In this document: piece by piece, positions 58,625 through 64,000 of the stretch
Position numbering within the stretch: the first letter of the stretch is position 1
Layout of the letters: the number at the start of each line of letters is the position of its first letter
Assembly (NCBI RefSeq): GCF_002837185.1
Contig: NZ_KZ477992.1
Coordinates: 47,865-111,864, forward strand
DNA from: Pseudomonas fluorescens
Lineage (GTDB): Bacteria > Pseudomonadota > Gammaproteobacteria > Pseudomonadales > Pseudomonadaceae
DNA length: 64,000 nucleotides
Direction of reading: 5' to 3'
The notes under the pieces: generated by a model
The model's database searches: none
Seen by the model: only the letters and a program-made list of their open reading frames with translations
Told to the model about the DNA's origin: nothing
Program-made: the position numbers and the translations under genes

Positions 58625-59852
58625 CCAACGTGACCGGTTGTATATCGGCGCGGGTGGTGTGTCTGCTGGAACGCTCGGGCGCGGTGAGGACGATCGGCGT
58701 GATTCGGTATTCTCGTATAACGAAAAGGTTGCTCCAGAGCATGCCGTTTCCCTGACCATGCCTGTGCGCCTGGAGAGCTACAACTGGAAGTATGGAGTCC
58801 ACCCGTTGTTCGAGATGCATATCCCTGAGGGGTATCTCAAGGACGAACTTGTGCGACGGTTCAGCAAGTCGGTACGCGGCTTTGACGACTTCACCCTGCT
58901 GGGTATCGTAGGCCCGCACCAGCTAGGTCGTATCAGCATTGCCCACGATGCGGGTGGCGAGCCACTGCCTGAGCTCAAGCTCTCGGAACTGTTGGTCTAT
59001 GACGGGGCGAAGCACCTGTTCGAAGATCTTCTGAAAACCTACGCGGCCTATTCCGGGGTGTCGGGTGTTCAACCCAAGGTACTGGTGCGCGACCTTGACG
59101 ATACGGCCTCCGGCATTGAGCGTCTCACACACAGGGGCGCTACGCATCTGGTGAAGGCGTTCAACGAAGCTGACTTTTCACAATTGGCCGCCAATGAGTT
59201 TTTCTGCATGCGGGCCGCATTCCATTGCGGCCTGGAAGTGCCTGAGTTTCAGCTTAGTCAGCGCGGCAAATTTTTGGTGGTGAAGCGGTTCGACATCGGT
59301 GCAAGCGCCTACCTCGGATTCGAGGACATGTGTGTTCTATCCGGATGGGGGACCGCCAGGAAGTACGACGGCAGCTATCAGGGATGCGCGAAGCTGATCA
59401 GGTCATTTGTCACGCCCAATCGTGTCACCAGGGCACTGGAAGACTTCTTCCTGATGGTGGCGCTTTCTGCCGGGATCCAGAACGGTGACGCGCACCTGAA
59501 AAACTTCGGCCTGCTGTATGAGCATTGCGCAGAGGACGCGGACGTCTGGCTCGCCCCTGCTTACGATCTGGTGACCACCACGGTATACAGCAGCAACGAC
59601 ATCATGGGTTTGCTGCTCGGCAATTCGAAAGCCTGGCCAAAGCGCGAGATGCTGGTCAAGTTCGGACGCAGTGCGTGTGGTTTGACACAAGCCCGTTGCA
59701 ACGAACTGCTGGTCAGGGTGCGCGATGGCATGACCCGTGCGATGGCGGAGCTTTCGCAATACCGAAGCGCTCACCCGGAGTTCGAGGCAGTCGGGGAGAA
59801 GATGACGGCTGCCTGGGCAGCAGGACTGGCGAAGAGTATCGCAGTGCAGTGA
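58617..59852 (+). CDS. hipA: HipA-type toxin, serine/threonine kinase
   Basis: HipA kinases phosphorylate translation factors such as glutamyl-tRNA synthetase and cause growth arrest or persistence. The 411-residue protein has an N-terminal HipA_N1 domain (about 1–105), the ATP-site loop SGVSGVQPKVLVR, the catalytic loop NGDAHLKNFGLLY with its Asp, and the metal site APAYDLVTT. All catalytic residues appear intact. It overlaps the hipB stop codon, so the pair is one unit. The target in this organism is unknown. Confidence 0.92.
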   Translation: MTSQRDRLYIGAGGVSAGTLGRGEDDRRDSVFSYNEKVAPEHAVSLTMPVRLESYNWKYGVHPLFEMHIPEGYLKDELVRRFSKSVRGFDDFTLLGIVGPHQLGRISIAHDAGGEPLPELKLSELLVYDGAKHLFEDLLKTYAAYSGVSGVQPKVLVRDLDDTASGIERLTHRGATHLVKAFNEADFSQLAANEFFCMRAAFHCGLEVPEFQLSQRGKFLVVKRFDIGASAYLGFEDMCVLSGWGTARKYDGSYQGCAKLIRSFVTPNRVTRALEDFFLMVALSAGIQNGDAHLKNFGLLYEHCAEDADVWLAPAYDLVTTTVYSSNDIMGLLLGNSKAWPKREMLVKFGRSACGLTQARCNELLVRVRDGMTRAMAELSQYRSAHPEFEAVGEKMTAAWAAGLAKSIAVQ

Positions 59853-59868
59853 TCTTCCCGGCTCAGGC

Positions 59869-60573
59869 TCAGCGCCGCGCAATATCCGAAAAGTAAAACT
59901 TGTCCAACGTATGCCGCGACTCGGTGTACTCGAACTGCCGCCCGTCCTGCAAAAACGTCTGGTTACTCACCACGATCACATGGCTTTGCCCGTCAAGGTC
60001 CAGGTGCGCCTGATCGTCCTTGCTGCGCGGCAAGGCTTCGATGGTGCGTTGCGCGTAGCTGATCTGCAGCTGCAACGTCTGTTCGATAAACGCGTAGATC
60101 GACTGCTCGGCAATCGAGCGGTCCAGGCCGGGGATCAGTTCGGCGACGAAGTGGTTGATGTCGAGGATCACCCGTTTGCCGCCAATGCGCCGTACCCGCT
60201 TGATCCGGGTGATCAGCGTGCCGGGTTCGGCCTCGATGTGCTGTTGCAATGAGCCTTCCAGCGGCACTTGGGTGAACTCGACCACTTCAGTGTGTATGTC
60301 ATCGCCCAGGTCGGCATGGGTTTCATGGAAGCTCACGATGCCACCCAGTTGAAACTCGATCGGGTTGGGCGACAACACAAAGGTGCCTTTGCCGTGGATC
60401 TTCTGCGCGAAACCGCGTTCCTGCAGTTGCTCGATCGCTCGGCGCACCGTGCCCCGGCTGGCCTGGTAGCTGTCCATCAGTTCGGTTTCGGAGGGAAGGC
60501 GCGTACCGCGCTGCAGGCGTTCAGTGGTGATGCTGGCAAGCAGATCGGTATAGATCTGGTTGTATTTGCTCAT
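59869..60573 (-). CDS. treR: Trehalose operon repressor, GntR family
   Basis: TreR represses the trehalose genes until trehalose 6-phosphate binds. The 234-residue protein has a GntR winged helix (about 5–70, IYTDLLASITTERLQRGTRLPSETELMDSYQASRGTVRRAI) and an UTRA effector domain (about 90–230). It is divergent from treP, with two matching operator palindromes in between. The assignment of effector is by family and context. Confidence 0.92.
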   Translation of the reverse strand: MSKYNQIYTDLLASITTERLQRGTRLPSETELMDSYQASRGTVRRAIEQLQERGFAQKIHGKGTFVLSPNPIEFQLGGIVSFHETHADLGDDIHTEVVEFTQVPLEGSLQQHIEAEPGTLITRIKRVRRIGGKRVILDINHFVAELIPGLDRSIAEQSIYAFIEQTLQLQISYAQRTIEALPRSKDDQAHLDLDGQSHVIVVSNQTFLQDGRQFEYTESRHTLDKFYFSDIARR

Positions 60574-60718
60574 GGGATGGCTCGATGCCCGGCTCTATGA
60601 AGGTGAACGGCGCTTTCAAGGCAGGAACCTTAGTGGCACCGGTGGGGTTTGTCCATTCGCCACTGGCGCAGTGGGTGGAAATGTCTGACGGACGATTTAC
60701 AAAAATTAAACAAATTGT

Positions 60719-60762
60719 AACTCGTATAGACGAGTTGTTGATTTAACTCGTACAGACGAGTA
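60719..60762. promoter_or_regulatory. Twin TreR operators
   Basis: AACTCGTATAGACGAGTT (60719–60736) and AACTCGTACAGACGAGTA (60745–60762) are near-identical palindromes with centres 26 bp apart, 66–109 bp before treP and about 145 bp before treR. They fit a GntR dimer pair and should control both directions. Confidence 0.85.
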
Positions 60763-60827
60763 CTTTTCCCTCTCGGCGTGCTGCCAATGACTGCCACCCA
60801 TAAAAACAATCACAGTGGAAAACGAGC

Positions 60828-62270
60828 ATGAGCCACGACTATTCGATGATTGCCCGCGAGATTCTCGAGAACCTCGGGGGGCGCGACAACCTAGAGCAAG
60901 CTGCCCACTGCGTGACGCGCCTGCGCCTGGCACTCAAGGACCCCAGCCTGGTCAACAGCAGTGCGTTGAACCAGGTCGATCTGGTCAAGGGATCGTTCTT
61001 TACCGGCGGTTTGTTCCAGGTGGTGATCGGCCCCGGAGAAGTGGAGAAGGTCTACGCCGCCTTGCGTGAAGTCACGGGCCTGGCGGCATCGACCATTGCT
61101 GATGTGAAGCGCAAGGGCGCCGACAAGACCAACCCGATGCAGCGCCTGGTGCGGGTGTTCTCCGACGTGTTCATGCCGATCCTGCCGGCGCTGATCATTG
61201 CCGGCCTGCTCATGGGCATCAACAACCTGATGGGCGCCAAGGGCATGTTCATCGAGGGCCAGACGCTGCTGGAGGCGTATCCGAACCTGGATGGCCTGTG
61301 GAGCCTGATCAACCTGATGGCCAACACCTCGTTTGTATTCCTGCCGGCACTGGTGGGCTGGTCGGCGGCCAAGCGTTTTGGCGGCAGTGAAATTCTCGGC
61401 ATCGTGCTGGGCCTGATGCTGGTTCACCCGGACCTGCTCAACGCCTGGAACTATGGCAAGGCGGTCGCCGGTCTCGACGGTCAGAGCCTGCCGTACTTCG
61501 ATATTCTCGGCTGGTTTCAGGTCGAGAAAGTGGGCTACCAGGGGCAGATCCTGCCCATCCTGATGGCGGCCTACGTCATGAGCGTGATCGAGAAGTGGCT
61601 GCGGGCACGGGTGCCCAACGCAATCCAGTTGCTCGTGGTGCCTATCACCACCATCGTTGTGACCGGCGTGCTGGCCCTGGCCATTATTGGCCCGGTCACC
61701 CGGCACCTGGGCATCCTGATTACCGAGGGTGTGGTGACGTTGTTCGACCTGGCGCCGATGGTCGGCGGCGCAATATTCGGCCTGCTCTATGCCCCACTGG
61801 TCATTACCGGCATGCACCACATGTTCCTCGCCGTGGACCTGCAGTTGATCTCGACCCAGGGCGGCACCTTTATCTGGCCGATGATCGTCATGTCCAACCT
61901 GGCCCAGGGCAGCGCCGCGCTGGGTGTGTTCTACATGAGCCGCAATGCGCGGGATAAGAGCATGGCGTCGACGTCGGCGATTTCCGCCTACTTCGGTATC
62001 ACAGAGCCGGCGATGTTCGGCGTGAACCTGCGCTTCAAGTTTCCATTCTATGCCGCGCTGCTGGGCTCGGCGCTGGGCAGCATTTTCCTGTCGCTGAACA
62101 AGGTGCAGGCGTCGGCCATCGGCGTCGGTGGCCTGCCTGGATTTATCTCGATTGTGCCAAGCGCCATTCCGATGTTTGTGATCGGCATGGTCGTGGCGAT
62201 TGTCGTGCCCTTTGTTGTGACCTGTGTGTTGAGCATGAAGATTGTTCGGCCTGGATACAGGGTCGCCTGA
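60828..62270 (+). CDS. treP: PTS trehalose-specific EIIBC component
   Basis: This carrier imports trehalose as trehalose 6-phosphate. The 480-residue protein has an N-terminal IIB domain with its phospho-Cys in EQAAHCVTRLRLALKD (about residue 28) and a IIC domain of about ten spans from residue 105 (VFSDVFMPILPALIIAGLLMG, then GITEPAMFGVN). No IIA domain is fused, so the phosphate must come from a IIA encoded elsewhere. It is under the TreR operators and precedes treC. Confidence 0.95.
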   Translation: MSHDYSMIAREILENLGGRDNLEQAAHCVTRLRLALKDPSLVNSSALNQVDLVKGSFFTGGLFQVVIGPGEVEKVYAALREVTGLAASTIADVKRKGADKTNPMQRLVRVFSDVFMPILPALIIAGLLMGINNLMGAKGMFIEGQTLLEAYPNLDGLWSLINLMANTSFVFLPALVGWSAAKRFGGSEILGIVLGLMLVHPDLLNAWNYGKAVAGLDGQSLPYFDILGWFQVEKVGYQGQILPILMAAYVMSVIEKWLRARVPNAIQLLVVPITTIVVTGVLALAIIGPVTRHLGILITEGVVTLFDLAPMVGGAIFGLLYAPLVITGMHHMFLAVDLQLISTQGGTFIWPMIVMSNLAQGSAALGVFYMSRNARDKSMASTSAISAYFGITEPAMFGVNLRFKFPFYAALLGSALGSIFLSLNKVQASAIGVGGLPGFISIVPSAIPMFVIGMVVAIVVPFVVTCVLSMKIVRPGYRVA

Positions 62271-62275
62271 TCCAT

Positions 62276-62345
62276 CGCTATCGGGGGCAAGCCCCCTCCC
62301 ACAGGGGAATGTATTTCAAATGTGGGAGGGGGCTTGCCCCCGATG
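62276..62345. repeat. REP doublet between treP and treC
   Basis: CTATCGGGGGCAAGCCCCCTCCCAC and GTGGGAGGGGGCTTGCCCCCGATG face each other around a 17-bp centre. It lies inside the predicted treP-treC transcript and could dampen expression of the downstream gene. Confidence 0.9.
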
Positions 62346-62388
62346 AGGCCCGCACGGCCAGCACCCAATTCTACTGAAGGAACCCACC

Positions 62389-64000
62389 ATGCAGACCTGG
62401 CAACACTCGGTGATCTACCAAATCTACCCCAAAAGCTTCCACAGCCACGCGGGTAACGCTACCGGTGACCTGCTGGGCATCGTCGACAAGCTCGACTACC
62501 TGCAATGGCTGGGCATCGATTGCCTGTGGATCACCCCGTTCCTGCGCTCGCCGCAACGCGACAACGGCTACGACATCAGCGACTACTACGCCATCGACCC
62601 GAGCTACGGGACCATGGCCGATTGCGACCTGTTGATCAGCGAAGCGGCCAAGCGCGGCATCAGGCTGATGCTCGATATCGTGGTCAACCACACCTCTGTC
62701 GAGCATGAGTGGTTTCAGCAGGCGCGCAGCAGCCTCGACAATCCCTACCGCGACTTCTATATCTGGCGCGACCAGCCGAACAACTGGGAATCCAAGTTCG
62801 GCGGCTCGGCTTGGGAATATGAGGCGCAAACCGGCCAGTACTACCTCCACCTGTTCGACCACACCCAGGCCGACCTCAACTGGGACAACCCCAAGGTGCG
62901 CGCCGAAGTTTTCAAAATGATGCGCTTCTGGCGTGACAAGGGCGTTGGCGGCTTTCGCCTGGACGTGATCAACCTGATCTCCAAGCCCGCGGATTTCCCC
63001 GACGACCACACCGATGGCCGGCGCTTCTACACCGACGGCCCGAATGTGCACGACTACCTGCACGAAATGCACCGCGAAGTCTTCGAGGGCCATGACCTGA
63101 TCAATGTCGGCGAAATGTCCTCCACCAGCCTGGAGCACTGCATTCGCTACTCCAATCCGGCGTCGAAAGAGCTGTCGATGACCTTCAACTTTCATCACCT
63201 GAAAGTCGATTACCCGAACCTGCAGAAGTGGGTGAAGGCCGAGTTCGATTTCCTGCAACTCAAGCAGATCTTCTCCGACTGGCAGTCGGGCATGCAGGCC
63301 GGTGGCGGCTGGAATGCGCTGTTCTGGTGTAACCACGACCAGCCACGGGTGGTCTCGCGGTTTGGGGATGACGGCGACCATCGCGTGGTGTCGGCCAAGA
63401 TGCTCGCCACCGCACTGCACTTGCTCCAGGGCACGCCTTATGTGTACCAGGGTGAAGAGCTGGGCATGACCAATCCGGGCTTCGACAGGATCGACCAATA
63501 CCGTGATGTGGAGACCCTGAACATCTTTCGCCTCAAGCGCAATGCCGGTGAGTCCGAGGCGTCGAGTATGGCGGCGATCATGCAGAAGTCTCGCGACAAC
63601 GGCCGCACACCGATGCAGTGGAACAGTCAACCCAACGCCGGTTTCAGCAGCGGCGAGCCGTGGATCGACATCCCGGCCAATGCGGCGCAGATCAACGTCG
63701 AGCGCCAACGGGATGATCCTGATTCGGTGTTGCATCACTACCGCGCGCTGATCGCCTTGCGTCGCCGTGAACCCCTGATCCAGGAAGGCATTTACCGCGA
63801 ACTGCTGCAAGGCCATCCCCAGGTCTGGGCGTACCTGCGCGAAGGCCGAGGCGAACGCTTGCTGGTGGTCAGCAACTTCTACGGAGCGCCGTGTGAAATC
63901 CAGTTGCCCGCGCAGGTCGTCAACGCGGCGAACGAACAGCGCCTGTTGATCAGCAATTACCCCGACTGCCCGGTGCGTACCAGCAAGGTGGTGTTGCGCC
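62389..64000 (+). CDS. treC: Trehalose-6-phosphate hydrolase (cut by the window edge)
   Basis: This GH13 enzyme splits trehalose 6-phosphate into glucose and glucose 6-phosphate. The first 537 codons are in the window, with no stop before 64000. It starts MQTWQHSVIYQIYPKSFHSH (ATG 62389, ribosome site GAAGGA). GH13 regions are present: DIVVNHTS, GFRLDVINLI (nucleophile Asp), NVGEMSS (acid Glu) and CNHDQPR. The family is about 550 residues, so only the last few are missing. It is also named treA in some pseudomonads. Confidence 0.96.
   Translation, partial: MQTWQHSVIYQIYPKSFHSHAGNATGDLLGIVDKLDYLQWLGIDCLWITPFLRSPQRDNGYDISDYYAIDPSYGTMADCDLLISEAAKRGIRLMLDIVVNHTSVEHEWFQQARSSLDNPYRDFYIWRDQPNNWESKFGGSAWEYEAQTGQYYLHLFDHTQADLNWDNPKVRAEVFKMMRFWRDKGVGGFRLDVINLISKPADFPDDHTDGRRFYTDGPNVHDYLHEMHREVFEGHDLINVGEMSSTSLEHCIRYSNPASKELSMTFNFHHLKVDYPNLQKWVKAEFDFLQLKQIFSDWQSGMQAGGGWNALFWCNHDQPRVVSRFGDDGDHRVVSAKMLATALHLLQGTPYVYQGEELGMTNPGFDRIDQYRDVETLNIFRLKRNAGESEASSMAAIMQKSRDNGRTPMQWNSQPNAGFSSGEPWIDIPANAAQINVERQRDDPDSVLHHYRALIALRRREPLIQEGIYRELLQGHPQVWAYLREGRGERLLVVSNFYGAPCEIQLPAQVVNAANEQRLLISNYPDCPVRTSKVVLR

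Noticed and set aside
62371..63816. 481-codon minus-strand frame at the right edge
   Set aside because: It is antisense to treC, whose own frame is open to the window end with full GH13 motifs.

Overview
The window is chromosomal DNA from a Pseudomonas of the P. fluorescens lineage. Gene orders are those of pseudomonads: tRNA-Leu–queA–tgt–yajC–secD–secF, suhB/trmJ–cysE–iscR-iscSUA-hscBA-fdx-iscX–ndk–rlmN–pilW–rodZ–ispG–hisS–yfgM–bamB–der, and xseA/guaB–guaA. The proteins are pseudomonad-like, and the spacers carry GTGGGAGGGGGCTTGCCCCC-type and GTAGGAGCGAGCTTGCTCGC-type REP doublets.

Layout. (1) 1–7.9 kb is an accessory hot spot ending at a tRNA-Leu(CAA) gene. It holds a hybrid histidine kinase between two direct copies (about 480 bp) of a small membrane-protein gene, one of them frameshifted. 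Next come the C-terminal stump of an FdhF/YdeP-type molybdoenzyme, an AT-rich DUF4062 gene, and a structured RNA resembling phage C4/CI immunity RNA followed by a tiny ORF and a DUF3077 gene. The last item is a PD-(D/E)XK-nuclease-like gene held between ~210-bp direct repeats, the right one running into the tRNA. It looks like a worn satellite/island site carrying candidate defence cargo. (2) 8.1–34.3 kb is conserved core: tRNA queuosine modification, Sec accessory proteins, Fe–S assembly, ribosome GTPase, isoprenoid synthesis, BAM, and a transaminase/omega-amidase pair. (3) 34.4–41.6 kb holds leuA, a 1373-residue dermonecrotic-type toxin with a Tiki/EreA/ChaN-like C-terminal domain, and an M23 peptidase. 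(4) 41.6–48.0 kb holds xseA, a TauE-type transporter, guaB and guaA. (5) 48–60 kb is a second accessory stretch: a LysR-controlled secreted GlcG/MFS/HAD cluster, an AraC-controlled SDR/VOC/reductase cluster with the stump of another AraC gene, a 690-aa protein with a TerD-like C-terminal domain behind an attenuator-like leader, and a hipBA toxin–antitoxin pair with twin operators. (6) 59.9–64 kb is the trehalose PTS operon (treR, treP, treC), cut off by the window edge.

The strongest lead for something undescribed is 5.48–6.09 kb. Two hairpin loops of a four-hairpin RNA are complementary to the Shine-Dalgarno region of a 24-codon ORF, and that ORF is coupled by an ATGA overlap to the DUF3077 gene. 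This is the logic of the phage P1 c4–icd–ant locus, placed beside a tRNA-Leu that also carries att-like duplications and a single-gene nuclease candidate. All calls come from reading the sequence; no database search was run.
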